From positions 372,001-436,000 of the forward strand of contig NZ_FNRA01000001.1 in assembly GCF_900107535.1 (NCBI RefSeq): a stretch of 64,000 nucleotides of DNA, read 5' to 3'. The notes beneath the pieces were generated by a model that worked only from the letters and a program-made list of their open reading frames with translations, was not told the origin of the DNA and did not search any database. Shown here piece after piece: positions 1-7,460 of the stretch. The position numbers were made by a program, and so were the translations under genes. Source of the DNA: Pedobacter hartonius (GTDB lineage Bacteria; Bacteroidota; Bacteroidia; Sphingobacteriales; Sphingobacteriaceae). The stretch's first letter is position 1. Every line of letters starts with the position of its first letter.

Positions 1-152
1 TTTATTTGGTGATATCATCATGGGAAGACAGTCTTTTAAAACGAAATAGCTGATATTGATATAGTTTACAAACACGATAGATAACCTCTATATCAGTATA
101 GAAAATAGGTGTTAGGTTACTCCCTGGATAGTGTATACTTTTAGCGAAGCAG

Positions 153-190
153 GCTGCATAAGATTAGCACAAATAAAAAACTTATGCAGC
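153..190 (+). promoter_or_regulatory. inverted repeat upstream of katA
   Basis: A perfect 10-bp inverted repeat (gctgcataag at 153-162, cttatgcagc at 181-190) separated by 18 nt ends 28 nt before the katA start codon. It could be a 5' leader hairpin or a regulator site. The sequence does not decide between them, and no good TAnnTTTG box is seen close by. The first 150 bases of the window hold no recognisable gene. Confidence 0.35.
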
Positions 191-218
191 ATCATCAAAT
201 AGAAGAGCAACACATCAC

Positions 219-1733
219 ATGGAAGAGACAAACAAGCCTAACCGCAAATTAACAACTGCCTCTGGCAGACCTTACGCTGAACATGAAAACACACAATCTG
301 TAGGTAAAAGAGGCCCCCTTTTATTACAGGACTTCGTCTTGCATGAGAAAATGGCGCACTTTAACCGCGAACGTATCCCTGAACGGGTAGTACACGCAAA
401 AGGGACCGGCGCTTATGGTACATTTACCGTTACCCATGATATCTCAAAATATACTAAAGCCAAAATATTCAATCAGATTGGCAAAGAATGCAAAATATTC
501 CTTCGTTTCTCTACTGTAGGCGGTGAAAAAGGAAGTGCCGATTCAGAAAGGGACCCGCGCGGATTTGCATTGAGGTTATACACGGAGGATGGCAACTGGG
601 ATATCGTAGGGAACAACACTCCGGTATTCTTTATCAAAGACCCCAAGAAGTTCAGTGATTTTATCCACACGCAGAAACGTGATCCAAGAACCAACCTGAA
701 AAGCCCGGCAATGATGTGGGACTTCTGGTCGCTGAACCCGGAAAGCCTTCACCAGGTCATGATCCTGATGAGCGACAGGGGAACTCCCTATTCGTACCGC
801 CATATGGACGGGTTCGGAAGCCATACTTTCTCCATGATCAACACCGAAAATGAGCGTGTATGGGTGAAATTCCATTTCAAAACACAACAGGGAATAAAAA
901 ACTTTACAGGCCCTGAAGCTGATGCGATGCGTACCCAGGATATGGACCACTCACAACGCGACCTGGTAGAGGCCATCGATAACGGAGAATTTCCGAAATG
1001 GAGCGTAAAGATCCAGGTGATGACTGAAGAAGAAGCTAAAACTTTTAAATGGAATCCATTTGACCTTTCAAAGGTTTGGCCACATGGCAAATTCCCGCTG
1101 ATCGACGTTGGAGAAATTGAATTGAACCATATTCCTAAAAATTACTTTGCCAACGTTGAGCAGGCAGCCTTCGCCCCTACCAACCAGGTGGACGGAATCG
1201 GTTTCTCTCCGGACAGGATGTTACAGGGACGGATCTTATCTTATCCTGATGCCGCCCGTCACCGCTTAGGTGTGAATTATGAGCAGCTGTCTGTTAATGC
1301 CTGCCCTTTCATGACCAATAACTATCACCGTGACGGGGCGATGAGATTTGATGACAATGGCGAAGACAGCCCTAACTACTTCCCTAACAGTTTTGGAGAT
1401 GTAGTTCCGGATGAAAGTTACAAAGAGCCTGCACAGGAACTGGAATCAAACATTGCCGATTGGTACGATAGAAATGGCGGCGAAGGCGACAATGACCATT
1501 ATACACAACCGGGTGAGCTGTACCGTAAGGTAATGACTGATGCTGACCGCAAAAACCTGATCAACAACATTGTTGGTGCCATGAGCGGAATCAGCGGACC
1601 AAAAAGGACCCAGATCATCAACCTGCAGCTTTGCCACTGGTTCAGGGCAGATATTAGCCTGGGGATGGCTGTCGCCAGCGGCTTAGGCGTAGATGCCGCA
1701 CAAGCCATGCAGCATGAAAGCCATCCTGGGTAA
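219..1733 (+). CDS. katA: catalase KatA (monofunctional haem catalase)
   Basis: Converts hydrogen peroxide to water and oxygen, most likely in the cytoplasm because there is no signal peptide. The 504 residues fit small-subunit haem catalases. Visible motifs are RVVHAKG with the distal catalytic His59, VGNNTPVFF with the catalytic Asn (132/133), and the proximal haem-ligand motif RILSYPDAARHRLG with Tyr342. The whole length is collinear with the family and no residue looks damaged. The ATG at 219 gives the usual N-terminus. The gene is monocistronic and ends in a hairpin terminator. An inverted repeat lies just upstream. The window carries a second, unrelated peroxide scavenger (KatG at 33.4 kb). 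Confidence 0.97.
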   Translation: MEETNKPNRKLTTASGRPYAEHENTQSVGKRGPLLLQDFVLHEKMAHFNRERIPERVVHAKGTGAYGTFTVTHDISKYTKAKIFNQIGKECKIFLRFSTVGGEKGSADSERDPRGFALRLYTEDGNWDIVGNNTPVFFIKDPKKFSDFIHTQKRDPRTNLKSPAMMWDFWSLNPESLHQVMILMSDRGTPYSYRHMDGFGSHTFSMINTENERVWVKFHFKTQQGIKNFTGPEADAMRTQDMDHSQRDLVEAIDNGEFPKWSVKIQVMTEEEAKTFKWNPFDLSKVWPHGKFPLIDVGEIELNHIPKNYFANVEQAAFAPTNQVDGIGFSPDRMLQGRILSYPDAARHRLGVNYEQLSVNACPFMTNNYHRDGAMRFDDNGEDSPNYFPNSFGDVVPDESYKEPAQELESNIADWYDRNGGEGDNDHYTQPGELYRKVMTDADRKNLINNIVGAMSGISGPKRTQIINLQLCHWFRADISLGMAVASGLGVDAAQAMQHESHPG

Positions 1734-1763
1734 TTAAAAACCGTTAATTAAAATTTGATTTTT

Positions 1764-1790
1764 AAAACCCCGCTCAAAAGGCGGGGTTTT
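1764..1790 (+). terminator. rho-independent terminator after katA
   Basis: The stem aaaaccccgc/gcggggtttt closes a 7-nt loop (tcaaaag). Because A and T runs flank both sides it can act in both directions. It ends katA and the DUF6266 gene that converges on it from the right. Confidence 0.85.
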
Positions 1791-1797
1791 ATTTGGT

Positions 1798-2472
1798 CTA
1801 ATCCATTAGTTTCAGCGTTCCGAGGTATTCGGTTTCAGAAACTCTTTTGCCATCGGCAGAAATAAAGAACATCCAGCCACAAAAATCATGACCAACATGT
1901 CTCTCGGCTGCCGTATAACTAAATTTCAGCACACTTCTCAACGGACCGCTTTTAGATGAAGTCCGGGCAACAACCGTATTTTCCGTGATATTGAAAAAAA
2001 CAATAATGCCAATATCATCCTGGCGCGTAGATTTCTGCGGAAAGGAATTGAGCTCCCAATCTATGGAAAGCTTCCTTTCTTCTGCGACAGTAAACCTGGC
2101 ATTCCAGGCCTGCTCCGTTGATTGGAGGGGCCGGCTGAGTTTCACCCGGCTGAAATCAATCTTGTAATCAGTACTTTCCCCTGTAAGCGCATTCATGATA
2201 TGATAAGAAAGCGCAGCATTTCCGGGCGTCATTTTCGCCCTCCTGGAAAGCTGATAACCGTCATTGAGGGTTCGTTCTCCTATCTGTGATAAAAAATCTG
2301 TTACGACGCTAAACAAATCTCTTTGTTTTGCCTGTTTTGGAGTTTTTTTGCCTTTTTTCGGTTTTTTCGGCCGTATTTTAACAACTCCTGTTTTTTTCCA
2401 TCTGGTGACGACAATAGGCCCCACTACTCCGCTCATGTCTCCTAAGACTGAGCCTGCTCCTACTTTTCCCAT
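1798..2472 (-). CDS. DUF6266 family protein, second of a tandem pair
   Basis: A 224-residue protein of unknown function. Its N-terminus (MGKVGAGSVLGDMSGVVGP) followed by a Trp and a lysine/proline-rich stretch (KKPKKGKK, residues 34-43) is the hallmark of the DUF6266 family, which is common in Bacteroidetes. The rest looks beta-rich and ends in an EYLGTLKL-like motif shared with the neighbour (VYLGQFIW). There is no signal peptide and no membrane segment. It starts 2 nt after the stop of the upstream paralog, so the two are almost certainly co-transcribed. The role is unknown. Confidence 0.75.
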   Translation of the reverse strand: MGKVGAGSVLGDMSGVVGPIVVTRWKKTGVVKIRPKKPKKGKKTPKQAKQRDLFSVVTDFLSQIGERTLNDGYQLSRRAKMTPGNAALSYHIMNALTGESTDYKIDFSRVKLSRPLQSTEQAWNARFTVAEERKLSIDWELNSFPQKSTRQDDIGIIVFFNITENTVVARTSSKSGPLRSVLKFSYTAAERHVGHDFCGWMFFISADGKRVSETEYLGTLKLMD

Positions 2473-2474
2473 AA

Positions 2475-3119
2475 CTACCAGATAAATTGTCCGAGGTAAA
2501 CACTGTCGGATATGGCTTCACGGTTATCTGTAATGAAAGACAAATACACCGCTGCCGCATATCCCTGTTTAATTCCAGTCAGCATCAATACGTCTTTACC
2601 AGCATGCCTCTGGGCACCGCCAATCATATAACGCGCCATTTTGAGTTCCGGGAAATAAGCCATCATGACCACCTGGTCGCTAAAATGAAGACCCTCTACT
2701 TTAATCTCCGGGTTCCAGCTGAAAGCCAGTCCTGATCCGGTTAGCTGTACTGCCGCGTCTTCAGGGGGCCGCATATTTCCCCTTGTCATCAGTACACCGG
2801 AAACATCAACGATACGGTTTGGATAGATCCCGGTCAACGCATTTTTCCTGACATAGGAAAGCATAGCATTATAGCCGGTTTGCCTTTCCAGTTTACCCTG
2901 AAGCCTGAATCCGATTTTCGCGAATTCCGCCAGCGGTCTGACAAATGCAGTACATACTGACGTGTCCTGCCGGGTGGAAAGCTGATCTGTTGTTGGTGCT
3001 TTGGTACTTGGAGCAGGTGCTAAACTGACAGTTGTTTCCCTGTCTTCATGCTGTGAAAACACCATGTTTCCAACTTTTCCGGAAAAGCCTTGCGCAATTC
3101 CACTTTTTACAATTCCCAT
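2475..3119 (-). CDS. DUF6266 family protein, first of a tandem pair
   Basis: A paralog of the following gene: the glycine-rich start MGIVKSGIAQGFSGKVGNMVF, a conserved middle (LSYVRKNALTGIYP against LSYHIMNALTGEST) and the YLG ending are shared. The start is placed at 3119 (214 residues) rather than at the upstream ATG at 3155, because the family begins with MG-x-(V/I)-K-x-G and the 12 extra residues look non-homologous. The pair forms a two-gene unit. The function of DUF6266 is not known to me. The 300 bases upstream are AT-rich with no further gene. Confidence 0.72.
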   Translation of the reverse strand: MGIVKSGIAQGFSGKVGNMVFSQHEDRETTVSLAPAPSTKAPTTDQLSTRQDTSVCTAFVRPLAEFAKIGFRLQGKLERQTGYNAMLSYVRKNALTGIYPNRIVDVSGVLMTRGNMRPPEDAAVQLTGSGLAFSWNPEIKVEGLHFSDQVVMMAYFPELKMARYMIGGAQRHAGKDVLMLTGIKQGYAAAVYLSFITDNREAISDSVYLGQFIW

Positions 3120-3460
3120 TTTCTGATAATTTAAGTTTATAATTAGACATTTCAATTCATTATTTTTTTGAAATGATAACCTCGCTTAATATCAAAATGG
3201 TTTAAAAATTACCTGAAGTAAAACAACAACATATCTTTTGAAAGCGAAAATTATCATTTGTTAATTTGTAAACAAACACTGACTCTTTCCATTGACCTAA
3301 AGTTAATTGTTGATTTTGATAAAGAAAAATTTATTTTAAGAATTTTTTTAATGCCGCTGAATATCAGCATACCGGCACAATAGACAATCACATTATATCA
3401 GTCCGTACCACAGCTCGTTCTGAACTCGTTCATAAATTATAATTTGCTGTTATTTTGCTC

Positions 3461-3580
3461 TGCCCGGGCATACCCCGGGCATAGGCTGAAAGCGCCCCGG
3501 CTATACCTCAGCATTACCCATCTGGGTATAGCCGGGGTATAGCCAGCGTATGATGGACGTATCGCCGGGCTATGCCCGGT
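3461..3580. repeat. GC-rich cluster of short direct and inverted repeats
   Basis: The 570-bp gap between the DUF6266 pair and proline dehydrogenase is AT-rich except here. The direct repeat cccgggcata occurs twice (3463-3472, 3474-3483). The arm ccccggctatac (3495-3506) pairs perfectly with gtatagccgggg (3526-3537). A third hairpin is ccgggc-tat-gcccgg (3565-3579). All share the core CCSGGSTATRC in both orientations, so this looks like a compact array of one short palindromic element. No reading frame is present. Confidence 0.6.
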
Positions 3581-3678
3581 CAGACCGTAATACTATCCGT
3601 TAAATCACACAGCTAGTCTTAAACATTACGCATATATCTGTACTTACAGAAGCTCTTTACCGCTGCAATTGGTATGAT

Positions 3679-3710
3679 CCGGCAGTTAATGAACTGTCCG
3701 GCGCCTTTTT
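3679..3710 (+). terminator. possible hairpin terminator
   Basis: The arms ccggcagtt and aactgtccgg pair with one bulge around aatg and are followed by cgccttttt. It reads as a terminator on the plus strand, although the only nearby gene (proline dehydrogenase) ends here from the minus strand. Support is modest. Confidence 0.3.
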
Positions 3711-3726
3711 CCTGAAAAATGATGTT

Positions 3727-4932
3727 TTACGAGTTCCTCCGGTTTTTCTCCCTCGCAATCAGATCCAGCTCTCTGCTGGTTTGCCCCGCAATGGAAGTAT
3801 TCTCCTGGGCGCGTCTGAACAAGTACGGCATTACCGCTTTAACCGGGCCATAGGGAACATATTTGGCTACATTATATCCGGCGTCAGACAGGTTGAAACT
3901 CAGGTTATCGCTCATTCCCAGCAACTGTGAAAAGTAAACATGGGAATGGCTGTGCTGAATGGCATGGGTATCCAGCAGCTCGGCCAGTACTTTACAGCTG
4001 GCTTCATTGTGCGTACCGCAAACAATACCGACCTGCCCGATATTTTCTACACAGTAGGTAATGGCGGCGTTATAATCTTTGTCTGTAGCCGCTTTGTCCG
4101 GCTGTATAGGCGAAGTATATCCTTTTTCCGCTGCTCTCCTGCGCTCTTTTTCCATATATGCGCCGCGAACGATCTTGGCACCCAAAACAAATCCTGCTTC
4201 TTTAGCAATCAGGTGATCTGCTTTGATATGGGCAAGCTTATCATGGCGGTATAGCTGATACGTGTTATAAACAATCAGTTTTTCCTTATTGAACAATATC
4301 ATCATATCTATCGCCAGCGCATCGATGGTTTTCTGTATCCAGCTTTCTTCAGCATCGATCATCACAGGTACATTTTTTTCAAAGGCCGTTCTGCAGATCC
4401 TTTCACAGCGGTTTTTCACCCTGCCAAATTCGGCCGTCTCCTCTGCTGTAAGCTGTAATTTGGCATCCAGTTTCTCCAGCAGGGCAAAACGGGCAATACC
4501 GGTGATCTTAAATACCGTAATCGGAATGCGTTTATCCCCCGCCCCGCGGTCTATCGTGCGGATGATCTCGGCACAGGTAAAGTCAAAAACGTGCTCTTCC
4601 TCTTCTCCCTCTACGGAATAGTCCAGAATGGTACCTACTTTACCGACCGAGAGGTGTTCAATCGTATTTTCACATTCAGCAATGGTTTCGCCGCCGCAAA
4701 ACTGCTTAAAGATGGTGGATTTGATCAGTCCCTGTATCGGCAGCCCGATATTCAGGAATAAATTGGTCACCGGTGGCCCCACCTGGGTTAAAAAATTGCT
4801 GCTCATTACTTTAAATAACCAATAAGCGCTGTTTAGTTCTGATTTTGATTTACTTCGGAAAGCGATTTCAGTATTGTCAAAATTTAATTTTTTCCCCGGG
4901 GATACCTGCATTTGGATGAATAAGTTAGTCAA
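3727..4932 (-). CDS. proline dehydrogenase (monofunctional)
   Basis: FAD-dependent oxidation of proline to delta-1-pyrroline-5-carboxylate, the first step of proline catabolism. The 401 residues match the stand-alone PRODH barrel domain of the PutA superfamily. Diagnostic sequences are IKSTIFKQFCGGET near residue 75, the GTHNEASC strand, and the substrate-carboxylate motif RRAQEN at 373-378 near the C-terminus. No P5C dehydrogenase domain is fused and none lies next to it. A second Met at residue 8 (4911) is an alternative start. The gene is transcribed away from the S4-aroB unit. The 74-nt gap is shared by the two divergent transcripts. Confidence 0.9.
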   Translation of the reverse strand: MTNLFIQMQVSPGKKLNFDNTEIAFRSKSKSELNSAYWLFKVMSSNFLTQVGPPVTNLFLNIGLPIQGLIKSTIFKQFCGGETIAECENTIEHLSVGKVGTILDYSVEGEEEEHVFDFTCAEIIRTIDRGAGDKRIPITVFKITGIARFALLEKLDAKLQLTAEETAEFGRVKNRCERICRTAFEKNVPVMIDAEESWIQKTIDALAIDMMILFNKEKLIVYNTYQLYRHDKLAHIKADHLIAKEAGFVLGAKIVRGAYMEKERRRAAEKGYTSPIQPDKAATDKDYNAAITYCVENIGQVGIVCGTHNEASCKVLAELLDTHAIQHSHSHVYFSQLLGMSDNLSFNLSDAGYNVAKYVPYGPVKAVMPYLFRRAQENTSIAGQTSRELDLIAREKNRRNS

Positions 4933-4991
4933 ACTGCTGCAAAAATATAAATTCCCCGACTATCAAAGGTAAAACCCTTTGTAATTAATTG

Positions 4992-4999
4992 TAAATTTG
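4992..4999 (+). promoter_or_regulatory. TAnnTTTG -7 box, very short leader
   Basis: TAAATTTG matches the Bacteroidetes -7 consensus and ends only 7 nt before the ATG of the S4 gene. No clear -33 TTG is seen at the right distance. If it is used, the mRNA would start within a few bases of the start codon. Confidence 0.45.
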
Positions 5000-5006
5000 C
5001 TGCATA

Positions 5007-5213
5007 ATGATAGAATTTAAATTAGAAGGTGAATTTATCCCTATGATCCAGCTGCTGAAAGCAACCGGACTCGTGCAAAGTGGCGGTGAAGCCCAGACTG
5101 TTGTGGAAGACGGCCTGGTGAAATATAATGGCAGCGTAGATTACCGCAAACGTCTGAAAGTACGTCAGGGTGATCTGATTGATTTTATGGGAAACCAAAT
5201 TAAAGTAGTTTAA
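5007..5213 (+). CDS. small S4-domain RNA-binding protein
   Basis: A 68-residue protein that is essentially one S4 domain of the YbcJ/YaaA type. It runs IPMIQLLKATGLVQSGGEA, then V-DGLVKYNG-V--RK--KVR-GD, the classic S4 alpha-L fold that binds structured RNA, usually rRNA or tRNA. Its stop codon overlaps the start of aroB (TAATG), so the two are translationally coupled. This is the first gene of an S4-aroB-desaturase unit. The target RNA cannot be told from sequence. Confidence 0.85.
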   Translation: MIEFKLEGEFIPMIQLLKATGLVQSGGEAQTVVEDGLVKYNGSVDYRKRLKVRQGDLIDFMGNQIKVV

Positions 5214-6280
5214 TGGATACGATTGAGAGTTCAGGACACAATATATATTTTGATACCAGGTTAGCTCCCCTCGCGGAGATCATCGAAAAAGGAACGTATA
5301 GCAATATCTTCGTTTTTGCAGACCGCAATACGGCTGAAGCCTGCTTACCTGTATTCAGGGAGATGCTGGATGATTTCAGCGGATTTGACCTCATCGAAAC
5401 TGATCCGGGAGAGGAAAACAAAAATATCGATTTTTGTATCGGTATCTGGAAGACCTTACTTGATTTTGAGGCCGACCGCAAATGTCTGATGATTAACCTG
5501 GGCGGCGGCGTCATCACCGATATGGGCGGATTTGTAGCTTCTACCTATAAACGCGGGATCGATTTCATCAATATCCCTACCACGCTGCTCTCACAGGTAG
5601 ATGCCTCTGTGGGTGGAAAAACGGGGATAGATATCGACAACGTAAAAAATATGGTGGGCACTTTCACTTTGCCCCAGGCTGTATTTATTGAAGCTGAATT
5701 CCTGAAAACTGTTCCTAAAAGGGAATTACTGTCGGGTTTCGCAGAGATGATCAAACATGGGCTGATCGCTGACAACAGCTATTACCATGAGCTCAAAGCA
5801 GCAAATTATCAAAATATCACTACCGCAGCAATCCACCGCTCTGTTGAGATCAAAAACACTGTAGTGACCGAAGACCCCCTTGAAAAAGGATTACGCAAAA
5901 TCCTGAACTTCGGGCATACCGTCGGGCATGCAGTTGAAAGTTATTCCCTGAGCAAAGATAAAAAACCGCTTACCCATGGAGAGGCCATTGCTATCGGGAT
6001 AATCTGTGAAGCTTGGCTGTCCCATAAAAACAGTACACTCAGCGCCGATGAACTTGCAGAGATCAGAACGTATATATCCGGCGTTTACCCTGCCTATAAA
6101 ATTAAAGAAAAATCTTTTGCTCAGCTTTCAGCACTGATGCAAAGCGATAAAAAAAATGAACACGGGAATATCCTCTTCTCGCTGTTGCAAAACATAGGCC
6201 AATGCACCTACAATTGCAGAGTTTCAGAAAGTGATATCCGTGAAAGTATGGAATATTACAATTTAACTTATGCTAAGTGA
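5213..6280 (+). CDS. aroB: 3-dehydroquinate synthase
   Basis: Second step of the shikimate pathway: DAHP to 3-dehydroquinate, NAD+ and divalent metal dependent, cytoplasmic. The 355 residues are full length. Visible motifs are LGGGVITDMGGFVAS (NAD-binding), the INIPTTLLSQVDASVGGKTGID block that is nearly invariant in AroB, FAEMIKHGLI (metal-ligand Glu) and NFGHTVGHAVE (metal-ligand His). The start overlaps the S4 stop and the 3' end overlaps the next gene by 11 nt. The other aromatic genes of this window (aroA, aroC, DAHP synthase) are in a separate attenuated operon at 12.8-17.2 kb, so aroB is not under that control. Confidence 0.97.
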   Translation: MDTIESSGHNIYFDTRLAPLAEIIEKGTYSNIFVFADRNTAEACLPVFREMLDDFSGFDLIETDPGEENKNIDFCIGIWKTLLDFEADRKCLMINLGGGVITDMGGFVASTYKRGIDFINIPTTLLSQVDASVGGKTGIDIDNVKNMVGTFTLPQAVFIEAEFLKTVPKRELLSGFAEMIKHGLIADNSYYHELKAANYQNITTAAIHRSVEIKNTVVTEDPLEKGLRKILNFGHTVGHAVESYSLSKDKKPLTHGEAIAIGIICEAWLSHKNSTLSADELAEIRTYISGVYPAYKIKEKSFAQLSALMQSDKKNEHGNILFSLLQNIGQCTYNCRVSESDIRESMEYYNLTYAK

Positions 6281-7175
6281 GACTGAAGATTTAACGGCTG
6301 CATTCTTAGTTGTATTCCTCGTACTGTCATGCCTGCTGGAAATGTATTTCAGTTATGTGCATGACAGGCACCTGTACGAAAAAAGGGATACATGGAATAA
6401 TGTTTACCTGATGGGGCTCGCATTTTTCATTAATCTGGGAACAAAAGCGGTCACCCTGTTCATCCTGGATTGCTGTTATCAGTTCAGGCTCTTTCACATT
6501 CACAATGTATGGGTATACTGGATCCTTCTGGTGCTTATTCAGGACCTGTTGTACTGGTGCCTGCATACTTCGGGACATTATGTAAGGTTCTTCTGGGCAA
6601 TGCACGTTACCCACCACTCATCAACCCTTTTTAACCTGACCACGGGATTCCGCTCCACGGTTTTCGAACCGCTGTACAGGGTATTCTTTTATTTGCCACT
6701 TGCATTTATGGGTTTTTCAGCCCTGGATATCATCCTTGCATACCTGATTACCCAGCTGTATGGCAATATGGTGCATACGCAGACTGTTAAAAAATTACAC
6801 CCCATACTGGAATATATCCTGGTCACCCCCTCCCATCACCGCGTTCATCATGCCAGTAATGTCGTTTACCTGGATAAAAATATGGGCATGATCCTGATCA
6901 TCTGGGACCGGATGTTTGGCACCTTCCAGGAAGAACTTCCGGAGGAAGAAATTGTTTACGGATTAACACACCAGCCTGAAGATACAGGACCGGTAAACAT
7001 CGTGTTCCATGAATTCAGGGCCTTAGTGGCCGACGTAAAACGTGCGCCCGGCCTGAAGAACAAATTCAGATACATGTTTTATCCTCCCGGATGGAGCCAC
7101 GATGGAAGTACGCAGATCGCCAGTGTGATGCAACAGGAATTGCGTGAAGCCCGCCAGATAACAAATGAGCGCTAA
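6270..7175 (+). CDS. sterol desaturase/fatty acid hydroxylase family membrane protein
   Basis: A di-iron membrane oxygenase of the FA hydroxylase superfamily. It has about four hydrophobic helices (residues 10-26, 46-68, 81-96, 136-166) and the three histidine clusters HTSGH (99-103), HVTHH (112-116) and HHRVHH (189-194), which supply the di-iron ligands. It overlaps aroB by 11 nt and is therefore co-transcribed with it, though no metabolic link is obvious. The substrate is unknown; ring hydroxylation of carotenoids or lipid hydroxylation are typical for the family. It is followed by a weak AT-rich inverted repeat (ggattaaaa/ttttaatcc around 7244-7268). Confidence 0.85.
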   Translation: MLSETEDLTAAFLVVFLVLSCLLEMYFSYVHDRHLYEKRDTWNNVYLMGLAFFINLGTKAVTLFILDCCYQFRLFHIHNVWVYWILLVLIQDLLYWCLHTSGHYVRFFWAMHVTHHSSTLFNLTTGFRSTVFEPLYRVFFYLPLAFMGFSALDIILAYLITQLYGNMVHTQTVKKLHPILEYILVTPSHHRVHHASNVVYLDKNMGMILIIWDRMFGTFQEELPEEEIVYGLTHQPEDTGPVNIVFHEFRALVADVKRAPGLKNKFRYMFYPPGWSHDGSTQIASVMQQELREARQITNER

Positions 7176-7350
7176 CCGTAGATTAGCAGACCATGAATAA
7201 CGTCAGTATTAAGAAATAATTGTATTTATTCCGGTTAGTTGTTGGATTAAAAATTTATTTTAATCCCATTTTAATATCATAAACCGTTTTAGTTCAGCTA
7301 CTTGATTAGTTTGCCAACCATACACCCCCTGACACAACACCTCTTCTAAT

Positions 7351-7380
7351 TTGGATTGGATCTAAATAACCATATATTTG
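7351..7380 (+). promoter_or_regulatory. Bacteroidetes-type promoter of the TonB receptor operon
   Basis: TTG at 7351-7353 and TATATTTG at 7373-7380 with 19 nt between them fit the TTG-N19-TAnnTTTG consensus for the primary sigma factor. The predicted transcription start near 7385 lies just ahead of the first leader hairpin. Confidence 0.7.
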
Positions 7381-7392
7381 CGTTATAAAAAT

Positions 7393-7434
7393 GCCACACG
7401 GTTCGGACCCGTGTGGCGTAACGGGATTATCCCG
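7393..7434 (+). promoter_or_regulatory. two tandem leader hairpins in the 5' UTR
   Basis: Hairpin 1 has a perfect 9-bp stem gccacacgg (7393-7401)/ccgtgtggc (7409-7417) with the loop ttcggac. Hairpin 2 is cggga (7422-7426)/tcccg (7430-7434). Both sit between the promoter and the ATG at 7461. There is no U-run after them, so they are not a terminator. They may stabilise the mRNA or act as a binding site. I do not recognise a known riboswitch. Confidence 0.5.
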
Positions 7435-7460
7435 CTAACCTTTAATCGTAGTTAAAAGTA

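Noticed and set aside
1-218. Gene fragment at the left edge
   Set aside because: All frames are interrupted and nothing resembles a protein; it is treated as the katA upstream region.
7393-7434. Intrinsic terminator or known riboswitch before the TonB receptor
   Set aside because: There is no U-run after either hairpin, and the sequence does not match a riboswitch core I know; kept only as an unexplained leader structure.
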